From: Cryptomeria japonica
Lineage: Eukaryota; Streptophyta; Pinopsida; Cupressales; Cupressaceae
DNA length: 64,000 nucleotides
NCBI RefSeq assembly: GCF_030272615.1
Contig: NC_081411.1
Span: 828,868,897-828,932,896 of the forward strand
Reading direction: 5' to 3'
Shown: positions 44,230 through 57,448 of the stretch, piece after piece
Layout of the letters: every line of letters begins with the position of its first letter
How positions within the stretch are numbered: position 1 is the stretch's first letter
Program-made: the position numbers and the translations under genes
Notes under the pieces: generated by a model
Databases searched by the model: none
What the model saw: the letters and a program-made list of their open reading frames with translations, nothing else
What the model was told of the DNA's origin: nothing

Positions 44230-44839
44230 TAAATGTCACCCTCAGCTATGCCAATAAAGCAGCACAACTACAGATTACTTCCTAATTTCCTATTCTGACT
44301 GTGCTTTCCTTGTGTTTCAAGTTCAACAATCCTAATTTCCTATTCTGACTCTGCTTTCCTTGTGTTTCAAGTTCACTTGAATGAGTATTTGATAGGGTTC
44401 ATTTATTGAAATTTATATGCATTAATATATTGAATGTGATTTATCTGCTCTCATGTGGCATAGATCAACCTAGTGTGTTGTAAAGGATAATTAAAAATTG
44501 TTTAGATGACCATGTTAACTGGGAGAAGAGTACACAAGTTTATACTCAAAATACTAGAAATTTAATCTTAGATGGGTGGAGATGTGATAATGAGAGTATG
44601 AATGAGTTATCATGCAGTTATTGCTTCCTAAAGGATCTAAATTGGCTCTTTCTTGTGTATCTGATCTGAGAATTTCTTTGGTCAGTTTGAATGGCTTGTC
44701 TTGTGTTCAAGGTCTTCTTGGAGTCATAGAAATAACTGTGTTAAGTGATTTGTAGTTAGTTATAGCTCCAAAAAATCTAGTATAAAAGGAAAATGCTTAT
44801 TTTTGTGGCAGGTTCCTCCAATAATATTGCGCATATTTT
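44230..44839. other. Second half of the duplicated host unit, then unassigned DNA
   Basis: 44230-44480 continues unit 2 of the tandem duplication. It contains its own small direct repeat of about 47 bp (CTAATTTCCTATTCTGACT at about 44281 and 44331). 44481-44839 has no recognisable gene. Confidence 0.6.
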
Positions 44840-46457
44840 TGTCATGTCCCCTTCTTGCGCCTAGCTCAGCATTAGTTTTCCATTAGCTTATTCCAAGGTT
44901 CTTGTAGGCTAAGTGGATGTTGGTTAGGGGACTCACTGTCTTGATGTGAGCTCTTGTAGTGTTTTTCCAGAGTTTTTAACAAACTTTCTATTTTTGGCAT
45001 ATTTCTTTTTTTAGTAAGTGCTATTTTTAGCACTTGACTATGGTCTCAATTCCTCTCTTAGTTCAGCGCAATGGATTTCAGTTGATCTTGGTGAGTTATA
45101 TTGCTTTCAGAAGAGATTTATTTAATTTAATTCAATAAGACTTTATAAAGTGCCCTTTTAAAAAATTTCCTCCCTTGTAACATGAAGTTGTTTTCAAAAG
45201 AGGGGCCATTTGACATCCAAAATGGATGCATAAGGAAGAGGAGAAATATGTATTTTATTGAGATAATATTATGCTTCCAAAGGGGATGTCTAGGAAGAAA
45301 ATAAAACATTAAGTGAATTTTAAATGTTTTATTTGAGAACTCAAAAAAGTTTGGACTTTTCTCGGGATTTCAAGTTTTGGTTTTAGAGGGAAAAGGTTTC
45401 AAATTGAAGGATGGCTGCCCTAATCTCCGTTTTACTCTATATATTCATGTTTTGAGCTCTCATTTGACATGCTGGAATTGACAACTTATTGTTATGCTGC
45501 TGGAATGGTTCTAGAGTTCACCATTTGATGGGTTGAGGACAAAATCCCTCATCTAGATTACTAGTTTCAGTGGTGAAAGACCCACCCTAGCTGGTTGTTT
45601 CTCATAGTTGCAGGTTTTTCTGTGTTTTTGGAGCTTCTTGGTGGTTTTTGGCTTGGTGTGATGAAGAACTTTACAGTATTTTGATGTGGGTTTTGTTGGT
45701 TTTGGTGTGCCAAGTGGTTTACTGATGTTTGGATTTAGTTTTTGGTGAGTTTAGCTTCAATTTCTGAGTGCTGGTGATTTCTTGAATTCTAGAAGTGTTA
45801 TTTTCTAAGTACCTGGGAACCAAAGAATTGTTCATGACTCTCTGTGATGGATAGATGTTGTTCTGGGTATTTTTGCTGAGTATTCCTCTTGGCTGGGTGT
45901 CCAAAACAGAGCATTCATATGGAAGCTTTGATGAAGTACTGATTTATTAATGCAAATCGCGCTATTCTAGAGGGCTGTACACTTGCATTTAGCACGTGTG
46001 GCAAAGTGAATGACAGACCTGCATCTTTGGCTGGCTGGAAATCACCCGACTTTGGATTTTCAGACTACTGTTGGAGTTTGTGTGAAGTTGGAAACAGTTT
46101 GGTAGTGTTTTGGAGACTTGGAGGAACTCATAAAAATTGCCTGTGTTCATTTTATGTCTTGCCATGGAGCTTGAAATATATTTGAACAATCCTTTCTTGT
46201 CTTTGGAGGCTATTTTCAGGTCTGATTATGCTTATAGCATATTTATAATGATTTGTAAGTGTATGTTGAAGTTTGAATGAAGGCTTGTTTTCAATCAGCA
46301 ATTTAACTTCTATGTATTGTTGCAAAAATCTATGTTTATGTTCTTATACATCAATTTGCAAAACTGAAAGTAAAACATCAGCAAACCTCTTCATTGGAAA
46401 TAAACACTTGCAAGAAAAACATTTCAAAAAAAAAAATATCAGGGTTGGGACATTACA
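44840..46457 (+). mobile_element. Solo LTR (1618 bp) upstream of the ferroportin exons
   Basis: It starts TGTCATGTCCCCTTCTTGC and ends GGTTGGGACATTACA, flanked by a perfect ATTTT duplication (44835-44839, 46458-46462). Same terminal family as the TE-A and TE-G LTRs. It probably lies in a ferroportin intron. Confidence 0.85.
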
Positions 46458-46698
46458 ATTTTTCATTATTTCTCTACACTTTCATAAATAACAATTATTT
46501 GTGTTTAATTGGTTATATTTCTTTGGATGAGCCCCAACATCTGCCCAAGTCCTGATAACTTGAAGAATAATAAATAGTCATGTTTTCTGCCTACATGCGT
46601 CATCAAATTGGACTAAATACCTGATGTCATTGCAGATAAAGCATGGTAATTTTACACTTTGCATTTTTTCCATACCAACTTGTGGAATTTGGATGCAG

Positions 46699-46809
46699 GA
46701 CTCTGTTCCAGAATCAGATCGTGGGGTGGTGGGAGGTGTTCAAAACTCTGTTCAATCATTCATGGACTTGCTGACTTATATCATGGGAATCATTGTCTCA
46801 GATCCCAAG
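46699..46809 (+). CDS. Ferroportin (SLC40A1/IREG family), penultimate exon
   Basis: The exon of 37 codons lies between an acceptor (GGATGCAG at 46691-46698) and a donor (AAG/GTAAGA at 46809/46810). It reads DSVPESDRGVVGGVQNSVQS and continues MDLLTYIMGIIVSDPK. PESDR followed by VVGGVQNS is a signature of plant ferroportins, metal exporters of the plasma membrane, tonoplast or plastid, depending on the member. The exon covers part of a late transmembrane region and its preceding loop. It is in phase with the last exon and has no stop or odd codon. The ATG-started ORF that begins at 46624 is intronic upstream of the acceptor. Exons encoding the first most of the protein are not visible in this window. 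Confidence 0.88.
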
Positions 46810-48164
46810 GTAAGATTCTTTGTAATGTACATTCCTCTAAGCGATCTAGCCATTAGAAGATCTATATTAGTAGATGATTAATGAAGGAGGACATAAATTG
46901 CACATTTTGCTCTGCTTTCTTAAAAAACTGTAGTTTTTCAAATTTGTCATAATCCTAATGATCTAATGGCCTTACTATCAAACCAAGGTTTTGTCATTTT
47001 GATATTATATTAATTAACTTGTATTTAACTATCATTTAATTTTTTAAGTGTAGTGCTCTTGGATTTTGATTCTTCCTACTTCATAGTATCATACCGATAT
47101 GAAATATGTAACACAAGAAGTTAATGGACTAAATTGACAAAAATCCTAACATTGCTTACTAACCCATTGTTTAAAAAATACAACTGGCATAGGTCATCAT
47201 TGTTTGTTATTATATTTTAGGATGTAGAGGGTTCACAACATGGTTGCTTTCACAAATGTCCATTTTACTTGATAGATGCAACTTCAAGACCAGTAAAACA
47301 CATTTCCTTGTTAGCATCCTTGAGATGGCAATGGGGATGCTGAAGGACACAGAGCACATCTACATTGATTGTACAAAGTGTTTTCATGAAGCCTGATGTT
47401 TTTGGCTTCTGTGAAAAATGAAATATCCTATTTCCCCTTGCAAATGGATCAAATTCATTTGCTAAATAAATGGGTACAAAAAATGAACATTACAAACGAA
47501 GTGTGGATTATAAGCATTTCTTAATGATGACAAAAAATCATCTATCAATCCTTATCAAACTAATATAATTGGAAACAATTTTATATTCCTACAACTAGTA
47601 ATCTTCTTGGAAAAAATTAACTTCCTGTGTTGTTTAATATTATGATTTTGCTGATGAGGCCATTTCCTTTTAAGCTTTAGATGCAACTGGTTTTGAAGAT
47701 ATATGCATGGTAGTATAATGAGGATCATATGCATAATAATCATTAAATCAAATCTATGGGAATACCCTTATTAGATGACAAGTATAAATTGCAACTGATT
47801 TTAGTACTCTTCCAGTTTTTGTTCTTGTAGTTTGCCTCTTTTTGACTATTATATTGAAAATATTGTTTTGAAGAAACTTTTGGAGAGATTGGAAAGATGA
47901 CAAATTATATTATATTTTATCTTATCTTGTTGATTTAAATATGATGAAAATAGATTTCTATTTCCACATATTCATAGTGAATGTAATTTTCCCTGGTATT
48001 GTTGGCAGTAACATGTTGGCAGTAACATATATTAATATTTCTAATATATATCCTTCTACACATCTTTTGCAAATACTATTTACATAGATGATCTTAGCTC
48101 CTTGCAAGAGTAAATATGATGGATAACTTGTGCATATTTTTTTGGTTATATTTTTCTTGTGCAG
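46810..48164 (+). other. Ferroportin last intron (1355 bp)
   Basis: GT at 46810 and AG at 48163-48164 after a pyrimidine-rich TTTTTCTTGTGCAG. The content is AT-rich with no transposon recognised. Confidence 0.82.
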
Positions 48165-48311
48165 GATTTCGGAGTGTTAGTATTGGCCTCTTTCCTGTCA
48201 GTGACATGTGCAGCAATACTTTATTCTATTCATACATATCAAGTCAGAAGACACCTTTTTCACTTTGATCGCCTTTGTGCAATGATAGGGATAAAAAATC
48301 TACGTAGTTAG
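48165..48311 (+). CDS. Ferroportin (SLC40A1/IREG family), last exon
   Basis: 48 codons plus TAG (48309-48311): DFGVLVLASFLSVTCAAILY, then SIHTYQVRRHLFHFDRL and a short tail ending IKNLRS. It encodes the last transmembrane helix and the cytosolic tail with the RRHLFHF pattern found at the same place in plant family members. The reading phase joins directly to the previous exon (PK/DF). Together the two exons give 85 residues of intact C-terminus. The gene could be functional if the other exons lie upstream, beyond the repeat nest, or it could be a truncated copy. Confidence 0.88.
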   Translation, partial: DFGVLVLASFLSVTCAAILYSIHTYQVRRHLFHFDRLCAMIGIKNLRS

Positions 48312-50243
48312 AGCTTCAATGTGTGCGATATTGTGACTATGAAAACTTTTTTTCCCTATTTAAAATTTTATGTCATCATAATTTATGTTGTCATTTCAAT
48401 ATTTAGTTTAAACTTTTGAATTTATCCTATTGTTACAAATTTTCTCTATGCAATCGAAGAGATTTATGGTGTGTGGATGGACATTTTCTCGCTTATGTAT
48501 GTTCTCAGTTACTGATTGAAATCCATAATTAAGCTGTCTCAATATAGACATTTAACTAAAACAACTGTTGTCTACAAGTCTCAGATAAAATGCATCATAA
48601 GTCTCACAAATGATTTAGTATTTGCACCTTTATCGGTGCCTTGGTTAAAAAGCATTAGCATTCATTTTTCTTTTTCCAAACTAATCTAGACGGTAATATT
48701 CATTGAGACAATGTATTTGGAATCTAAATCCATTGAAAGTTATATAGGTCATGCATGAAAGAGAATAGATTTTATGGTTCACATATGAAAACCCTCTGCT
48801 GCTTTACGTAATCAAATTATTATGTAACGTTTAACATATAGACTCCCATTTTGCAACTTATCTGTTGCATATCCAATCTCTGATTATAGATGTCAAGCAT
48901 GAGTGTTGCTTGTGAGGTGTCCACATCCATAAGGAAATCAAATTTTGACTGGGTATGGCACACACTGAAAAGGCTCCTGTGCTGAGCTGCCACATAGATC
49001 AAGTCCTTGTTTGGTTTCTTGCTCTTTTGTTTGGAAATGGTGTCTTAATGTAGAAGCGTTTGTTTGTTGGGTTTGAACTTTTATGAACATGTGGTCATTT
49101 CACACTTGATTGTATCTTTATTGAACATTGAAAGTTTGTATAGTTTATGGCTGATGGCACGAAAGACTGGGTAGATATCTAGAAGTATTGGAGCAGATAT
49201 CCCCAAGGCATATTTCATTCTCTTTATTATATGCAAGTTTGTTGAAGATCAACCCTATCTTAGAATCTAGTCTTGTGAATATCAAACTGGAAGGTGTATC
49301 CAAAGTTCCGGAAGGAAGGAAGTGAAAGACTGGCACATTTGTATGATGCTTGTGCTACCTTCATTCTTTATAATAAGGTTCCCTATATCTGGTTGACTTT
49401 CTCAATATGGTCACTATGATGTACACCTTTTGCTATTTTTTTATTTGGTATAATCAATAATGCTACTCATTTCCAAAGAATCCTTAGGATGAAATTCAGG
49501 GCATACCTTGAAGGAGACTTCTATGCAATACAAACGTACCATGTATCTATCTCTCAGTGGAATGTGTCCACGAGGTTTACATTGTTGATAATACGAGTCT
49601 CTCATAGATATCTGGATGTAGGAAGTCCAAAATGCAACATTGCGTGTTTGGCAATGTAATTTCTGCATGCTAGATAGTGATTTCTTTACGTAGATCAGGA
49701 TCGTTGTCATGCTGGACCTATTGGTAGTCACCATTAAAAAAGTTACTTCCACTCCATGCCGAATTAATGTAAGAATTCTGTTACAGAGCACCCAAAAATT
49801 CTGAAATCAGTATGAGATTTAGTTCTTGATCACCCAAAATCTCCAAATTTCTGAAGGGGCAGGGCAGAAATAAATGAATAAGCAGTGTGTTTGCTTGAAA
49901 ATAAAGTGCTCAACCTTGTTTAAATAGGCCTCCAAAATGTGTGGGATAGGTGGAATCATGTAAAGGGCCGACTTGTTTTTAAAAGTATAAAATCCCTTCA
50001 AAGTATGTGCAATGCAAGTATTGAAAATGTGAAGATGGGCCGACTTGAGTATGTAATAAAGTGCAAACGTGGGTTGAGAGCCGACCTAGATTAAGGTGAG
50101 TCAAGCGTGTGGAATCCATTCCAATTGTGAGGGGTGAATGCATTGCATCCCTACTAATCTTTTAATGGTACACAACCTTTTTCATGCCTTTTCATGTCCA
50201 TTTATTACAGTGCCACAAATAGGTTGAGTGTCATGACATTAGT
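48312..50243. other. Ferroportin 3' flank, no other gene recognised
   Basis: The first few hundred bases should include the ferroportin 3' UTR. From about 49400 to 50240 the sequence has GGGCCGACTTG motifs like the K leaders and a minus-strand ORF (49441-49791) without known motifs, so a decayed repeat is likely. Confidence 0.5.
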
Positions 50244-51597
50244 TGTAATGTCCCCTTCCTAGCCAACTTTAGTTATCAGGGTTATTCTATCATTGGGTTT
50301 CGACTTTCGTAGACTAATAGGGATGATTAGAGGACCCATGTTGGGTTGTTTGTCTCGAGGTTTAGGCAGCATGTTCAGAGTTGATTGGAGGACATTTAGG
50401 CATTATTTTGTAATATTGCAAAAGTTGCTAAGTTTAATTAATATAAAACTTAGATATATTTCCTAAAGTGACTTTAGATTATTAAGTCACTTAACCCTTA
50501 TATGGGCACCTCCTTTTTGGTGAGATAAAGATATTAAAATGATAAATTTATGCCAACTTAAGTGGGAAACCCTAAAGTGGCATTGGAAAGGGGGGAAATC
50601 CTAATTAGGGTGTAGGAAATGAAAGTGATATTTAAAAGACTTTAGGAGTTCATTTTAGGCTATGCTGGTTATTATTTCTCTTCCTCCCGAGGATTTTGGT
50701 TGAGCCTTAGGGTTTATAGGACTTTGTGAAGATGAAATCCTTCATGAAGAAGTGCATCTGCGAGAGTGAAAGATCTCTCTAGGGTGTTGTGAAAATATCA
50801 ACTCAGGGGTTCCATTTGAGCATATCAAGAAAATTCAGTTTTGAGGAGTTTTTTTGCTGTGATTTCTGAGTGAGCTGCCTCCTTGCCTAGCCACACCATT
50901 TGGGCATCATTTTGGAGTGTTCGAGGGGTCATCTCTACTTCTACCAGTGTGGGTTTGCACGATTTTTCTCTTGACAGCATTGAAGGCAATTGTTCTTATG
51001 ATTTTCAACGATTTGTGAGATCATTATCAACAGTTTTCTGCCCATAACCAGGCCGTACAACTCCCTTCAAGGCATGGTATTACTAGGCCAAATCGCTTAG
51101 GGTTTGGATGGTTAATTTTGCCTTTTGGCAGTGCCCAATACAGATTTCCTTGTTAAGACAAGTGTTTTGGTGGAGACAGCAAGTTTGAGGCTACCACAAC
51201 TTCTTTTTTGAGTCACCTAGTTAGCTGCTACCTCCATTTTGAGACCTACAGTTGGCTGTTTTAGACCTTCTTTAAGAAAACTATCGAAGGGCATTTTTTG
51301 GGTATGTTAAAATCTGATACGTAATACACTGTTCTGTATTGGGTTACTGTCATATACATCAAATCTTGTAATTTTAGACCTGCAATAAAATTTCGAAAAA
51401 TATTGTTGAAAGTGGTATTTTGTTGTTTGCACTTATCCCTGACATTTCTAGCTAATAAGATTTTTCGGGTAACTAGTATATCTTTTCATGAATTTTAAAT
51501 ATATTTCATGTAAGCACATCATAAATCAGAAAACATAAAAAAAAAAAAACACAAAATTTGTAGATTATAGTGTTCCTGATTAGGGTGGGACATTCCA
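50244..51597 (+). repeat. TE-G 5' LTR (1354 bp)
   Basis: Starts TGTAATGTCCCCTTCC and ends GGTGGGACATTCCA. The two ends form an inverted repeat of the TAATGTCCC/GGGACATT type shared with the solo LTRs in this window. Confidence 0.85.
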
Positions 51598-51598
51598 A

Positions 51599-51612
51599 TG
51601 GTATTGGAGCTG
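51599..51612 (+). other. TE-G primer-binding site
   Basis: TGGTATTGGAGCTGG follows the LTR by one base and resembles the initiator tRNA-Met primer site with substitutions. Confidence 0.7.
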
Positions 51613-51665
51613 GTTTTCCTGCCAGCTTTTTTTTTTCAAAAAAAAATCCAGACATTAGGTGTGGT

Positions 51666-52655
51666 TTTGGCTTATGAGCAAAAGAGAATGGAGTTACTTC
51701 ACCAAGGACTTCAAGAAGCATTGACAACCCCCATAGATCCCAAAAGGTGAGATTGCATCAAGTATTCTTGGGATCCTTTTGAGTTCTCCGAGTGACAATA
51801 CTGACCTAGTTGAGAATATGGAAGAAAAAGACAAGGGACGAACTAGTTCACTTAGCCTAATAGCAGAGAAGAGAGGAAGTTTGATACAATGTTGGATATG
51901 ATGTCATAGTTGTTATCAAGAATGGACCAAAACATATCATAGCCATGGGGACAACCGATCAACCAAGGTGAGGCAAGTGAGTCTACTATCAGTAATGATA
52001 AGAATGATGGGCACAACGTTAGGAAGTCATCTAACCCCTTCAGCCTACCTTCACACGAAGGGAAGTCACTACACTACCACTTGCACAGGAGGTGCAGATA
52101 TCCATGGTATAGGAGATCAAGTTACATTATACAGAGTACATGACTCTACCACTTGATTCTAGAGATATACAAACCTTGGAGTAACTCATGAACCAAAAGA
52201 GATAGAGACCTGGTGGAGTTGGGAGAACAAAGTACATGGCACTGCATGTGCATAGAGATTTATAGCAAGTTGTGGGAAAGGTCACCTTGACACACTTAGA
52301 TGGTAGTGACAAGTGTACTCCATGTGCAAAAAATTGACAACTACCTATCTTTGAGACGTATGCTTGAGGAGGTGGTGATTAAATTTGCCACTGTGCACTT
52401 AGATGGATTGGCACACAAGTGGTGGTACTATGGCCCACTAATACTCGGGCACAACTCGATCACCACGTACGATGAGTTCACCAACAAACTCATCGAGCAT
52501 TTTGATAAAAAGGATCTAAAGTTGTATTTTCTAGAGCTCACATAGTTGATACAATATGGTACCTTGGATGCATACATATAAGAGTTTTGGAGAATATTAG
52601 TTATGGTACCTAGCATCATAGAGAGGATATTAGTGGTGTTATTTAGTGAGGGACT
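51666..52655 (+). pseudogene. TE-G gag, 5' part (broken)
   Basis: An N-terminal part with many stops, then VVIKFATVHLDGLAHKWWYY, LGHNSITTYDEFTNKLIEHF and DKKDLKLYFLELT (52300-52545), the Ty3 gag core, continuing past a TAG to SIIERILVVLFSEGL, where K3 is inserted. GGACT at 52651-52655 is the left target duplication. Confidence 0.85.
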
Positions 52656-52656
52656 T

Positions 52657-53599
52657 GTTGGTGTCTGTTTTATCATCTACCAAACATTAAAATAAAATAC
52701 CACAAGGATACTTTACCCTCTCCTGAACAAAATCACTACTTGTGCCAAGATTGCGAGAAAGACCACAAGGCGACTCCAAGGTCTATATGTGCGAACAAGC
52801 AACTTTAGTGGGATAGCTTCTTGGGTAGTGTATGTTGAAAATCTCAAGGGGGACTTATGCTTATCTATTGGTATCATTCACGAGTTGAACTTAGGCAGAT
52901 TTGACAATTTATGCTCTATGTTTTTGGATTTTTTGGTTTAGGACTAAAAAAAAAGATAAAAAAGGATGAGGGTTTAGGGATTCTATGCTACTTCTAAGCT
53001 ATTCCTATGAACCCAAGAGATGGTAAAGATTAGGTGAAACTGGTAACGACGCTTTGTTTCGCCACTCAAACAACTACGCAAAGAGGGTGCAATCTTCTGG
53101 GGTTATGCTTAAGATTTTCACACTTAGGAAGAATACCAACAATTGAACAATATCATTCTAAGTAGAAGTTAAACATCCATATTAAAAGCTCAGGCTAACT
53201 TTGCACATTGAAAGGAAATCATCCATCCAACAAAAGTATGAGCAAGATTTCACCAATCAACACTATCAAATGTATCATTCATCTAACAACTTGAAAACAA
53301 ATTACTTAAGAAAATCTAATCTAATTGTTGAAGGGAGTATGTAACCATGCAACCATTTAGCAATAAAAAGATTTCAAAACAATACTAATAATGAATATTT
53401 TATTACTCAAATAGCTTTGTGCGATAATTTCATATATCTCTCCACAACACAATGGAATGAGAGAATGGGGGTTTATATAGAGTTTTGAAAGAAAAATAAA
53501 TAGCCGAGATCGATTTAAGATCAACGAGTGAGATCTAAACAAACCAACCTTGGATAGAGTTTCCCAAAATAATATCAAAGATCAATTACAAAAGAGACA
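52657..53599 (-). other. K3 3' region, no gene recognised
   Basis: A-rich stretches and short ORFs only. The terminal part is homologous to K2 13490 onward. Confidence 0.5.
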
Positions 53600-56500
53600 A
53601 GTGACACAAGATGCTATTTTTAAGGATTGTATCTCTTTCTTCTGATATTCATTGAACTTAGACACAATTTGGTCCACTTCCTCCATCGTGACATGTGGCA
53701 ATAGGTTGACCTCGAATTCCAATCCTTCTAAGTCATCTACACAAGGAGCAAAGGTGAATTCTCAATCTAGTTGTTGCTTTTGAAAGGCATCTCTGATGGA
53801 AAGGAGGTTCTATGTTCTACCCAGGTTTCTCTTCAAGATCGGTCCTATGATGGCAAAGAAGGTATCTTGTGTTTTGATCTTCAAATTTTCCAATTGCATA
53901 TCCCTTTCTCGGATTGTTTCTTTCTCAAGTATTTCTGCAACTGTGAGGAAAATCTTGTCCTGAATGGCCCTTATCTGTTCTTCTATTTTATCAGTATCAA
54001 TTTTTACCTTTTCCAAGACCTCATTCCGTGCAACCAATGTCCAGAGCCAACTGTGGAAATCATAAGCAGCCCCTGCTTCAATTATCTTCTGATTAACCAA
54101 CTCTTGGTATGAGATTCCTTTGAGTTCTCAAAGGCACGAAATGATTCTTTCCTGGACGTCCTGGAAGTCAACCCACATTTCTGACATGTTTTCAATCTTG
54201 GAAAGCAAAGAAGAAGTTTGTTCATATGCTGATGATATTTATTCCATGAACTTGGCTGCCTCTTCTTTTGTACTTTCTAGCCAATCCTTGGTTTCTCTGG
54301 CTGTCATTGCATCTTCCTCAGAACTTTTGATTGTTTGCTGCGAATATAAAAGTGAGAGAACTTCTGGGTTAGCTTGATTAAGCGGCTTGGTGGTCAACTG
54401 CTGAATATATTCTTTCAGGCGTTCTACTTCTCTCTTATGCTTATTCTTCTTTTCTGTCTCCTCATCCAGTTTTGCCTTTATGGAAGCAACTGAATTATCT
54501 AAGTCATCTTTTGCTTGGGTCTTTATGATTGGGCCTAAGTCAAAAGTGGTGATCTCAAACTCATGAGGAGCAATGTCTCCTTTTGCTTTGTTCACCTTAG
54601 GCACAACTATATGCACTGTGTGGTTGCTTGTCTCATCTCTCTAGATGGTAGAAAATCTCTTTGCTGGTTTCTTCACAACAGTTTGTTCTAATCTGGCCAA
54701 GAAATCTGCCATGTCATCCTCTTCTTGTTCTTCTACTACTGGTGTATTCATCTTCAATCTCTCATTCGGCCATTCCGGAACAGTGGGCTGCTCAATGCCT
54801 TCTACCTCCTGGTCATCCTTTGTTTCTATGTCGTGCTATTCCTCGGAGAGAAGAAATCATCCCTTCTTGAAACTCTTCCTCTTCAATATCTGTGTCATGT
54901 TCTGATTCTAGGATTTCTGTGCCAGTAGGAGATGGTCGCTGTTCATCTCCCTGATGGACTGATTCTGCATTTTCTTCATGAACTAAAGAAGGAATTTCTA
55001 TTTCAGCCAATGACTCATCAATATTAAATATGTATTTCTCATTCCTTGAAGTGGCGGAACAAGATGGTTCCATCCTCTGCTTCTCCTGAATAGGTTCTTC
55101 ATTCTCAACCGCCTTCCCCTTCCTTTTAGCATTCTCGCTTGGTCTGACATTTTGTGTTGCTTCTTCATTTGAAGAATATCCTTCTGCTACTCCCATTAGA
55201 CTATAAGTCAAAGTTATATTCTTCTGCTTCAACCTGTGACACCACTGATTAACCCACCACCTGGTATATTTCATGACTGGCCGCATTAGGGTGGTTAAGT
55301 CTACATGATCTAGCTCTGACCACTTGATAGGAGGAAGAGGTGCATGCTCATCAAAACCAGGTTGAGTATGCTCTTCATTATCTTCTAACTAATATGGTAT
55401 GAGAAAAAGTTGAGTTTCTTTGATGAAATTTACAGATAGCCTGGAATATAGCCTTTTTATGATTTCATACTCATCAGCAGCATTTGCCCAGAAATCTTCT
55501 ATATCTACTTTATGTCTAAATCTTTCCTCCTTTATTGATCTGATGTTATTGTGAGGATCATAATTGGTTCTGGATTGGTAGAAGGTAAAAGGATACCACT
55601 GCATTTCAAGTTTGGCACCCTCAACTGCCTGTGTAGTTGAACAAGATTCTTCCATGTTTCCAATGAAGAATGGAAAAGATATGGCTGCCTTCTGCCTTAC
55701 TCTTTTGAAACTAATATGTTTCCAACTGTCTGAGAACTTTCAACAGGACCATCCTATTGGTTGGGTAGATTGGCAATCGGTAGGGATGGTCAGTGAAACC
55801 TTGGATTTTGATATAGGCGAACTTTAGAAACTAGATAAACTAGGATCCATATCGGCTGATCAAACTTTTAGATTCATGAGAAAGTCGGTTATGAGTGCCT
55901 CCTTGCAGTGTTCTTGTTATATACATCAGGAATGCATCACGGGCTCGAAATTTTTTCTCCTTAAGCTATAGCTGAGGATAACAATCATATGATCGGAATT
56001 CGTTCTCACCTCCTCCTACTATGCTTTTGCAAATCAGTCCTGAATATCTATAAGTTGCGGCCAACAGATAAATTATGTAAGAACTCATGTGAAATGTCTT
56101 TGTCCTTTCCAGGTTCATCAACTGTTCATGAAGGTTATCACTGATTATGCGGGACTAGTTAAATAACTTGGTTTCTGAAGTGATTTCATCCATGAAATAA
56201 TACATCCATTTCTCAAATAGATGACCCTTAGGGTTGACCATTATTCTATTCAACAGTAGGATGATATCACCACACTCTTCCTTGAAGAATGGATGCAACA
56301 AATACTTCAACACTTTTCCTTGAGGTCTTTTCTTCTCCAACCAAAACTTGTTCACATTTGCAACACAGAGTTCAGACTGACTATCATAGACCCTCTGGGC
56401 CTGCTCCTTAGTTTTATAGGTGGTTTTACTGTGCTTTGGTATACCAAATGTCTCTAGGATGGACAATTCTGAAAGATTTGTGAGGACTCTTCCATCTGGT

Positions 56501-56768
56501 GCAATGATTTCTCTAGATTGTTCTTTATAGTGCAAGGCACATTCGACAATCAGCTCGACACACTCTTTGGTTGGTGGGAATCATGATGCCTGGACAATTC
56601 GCTTTTGCATCATGTTGCGTGCAATAGGTGTAGGAACGTGTCCATCATGTCCATACATTCTTTTCTTAAATTCTTCCATATCAACATGCCCGAGATCTGT
56701 GTCAGTGATATTCTTTCACTTGGACTTGAGTTTGACTTCAACTGCGCTCCCTTGCTGGTGAACTTCAT
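53600..56768 (-). pseudogene. K3 ORF: PMD/ORF1-like domain, acidic linker, coiled coil (broken)
   Basis: Following the predicted acceptor (TTTTTACAG near 56779), blocks in three frames give NITDTDLGHVDMEEF (56.69 kb), ELIVECALHYKEQSREI, LSILETFGIPKH, FEKWMYYFMDEIT (56155-56535), and RTKTFHMSSYIIYLLAAT (about 56065-56115), all aligning with K1. Then come FTFYQSRTNYDPHN (55389-55655), a Trp-rich KYTRWWVNQWCHRLKQ, and an acidic and serine-rich linker (54813-55286). A coiled coil follows (EEAAKFME, KIDTDKIEEQIRAIQDKI; 53810-54616). The ancestral protein was roughly 1,000 residues. At least four frame changes and several stops break it. It shows the full architecture that K1 presumably has beyond the window edge. 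Confidence 0.75.
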
Positions 56769-57242
56769 TGCTACCTGTAAAAACACATGAAAACTCCATG
56801 TTATTTTTTAGATTTTAATTTAGATTTTAAATTCTTTTTCTGAAAATTTTACTTTCAGCCTGTTAAAAGACTAAGTCTTTGAAGGGTTTGATCAAGAAAT
56901 TAATGAAAAATAAGACAAAAAGATGAAGAAATGCAGTCAAATTGAGTTTTTGAATCCTCTTATGACTGAAATTTACCTCTGATTCTGAAAATCTGCCTTA
57001 AAATTAGAGAAAAGTATTTAATTTCTAGACCCTTAACACTTAGAAGAATTTTCTTTTGGACAATTATTCTTCAAAATCCAAAGTTTATAAATTTTGAGAG
57101 AAAACTTCTCTTCGATGCTCTCCAAAATTTTCAACATGAATAATGAATTGTGAAAGTGAATTGGTTGAAAATATATAGAGTTTAGGGTTCTTAAATTTAG
57201 AAGTTTTTGATTTGTTTTATTGTTTTTAAAAAAATAAAAAAT

Positions 57243-57245
<3 letters not shown>

Positions 57246-57294
<49 letters not shown>
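57246..57294. repeat. (TA)n microsatellite
   Basis: About 24 TA dinucleotides. The minus-strand ORF rich in Ile-Tyr across it is an artefact. Confidence 0.97.
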
Positions 57295-57299
<5 letters not shown>

Positions 57300-57448
57300 T
57301 TTTAATCTTTCCAAAATGGAAAGTTTTATTTCTTCTCTCAAAAATTCGATTTTATCGAGGAACCTTCTAAAACTTTCTAGAAATTTTGAATTTTGACAAA
57401 ATTTTCTTAGTGTTGAGAATCAAAAAATATTTCGTGAATTACGACCAT

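Noticed and set aside
46624-46698. N-terminal extension of the ferroportin exon from the ATG at 46624
   Set aside because: The conserved protein begins exactly after the acceptor at 46698; the upstream residues do not look like the family and the stretch reads as intron.
56567-56790. Plus-strand ORFs of 61-64 aa
   Set aside because: They are shadows of the broken K3 ORF on the minus strand.
57033-57341. Minus-strand ORF rich in Ile-Tyr
   Set aside because: It is a translation of the (TA)n microsatellite and has no coding character.
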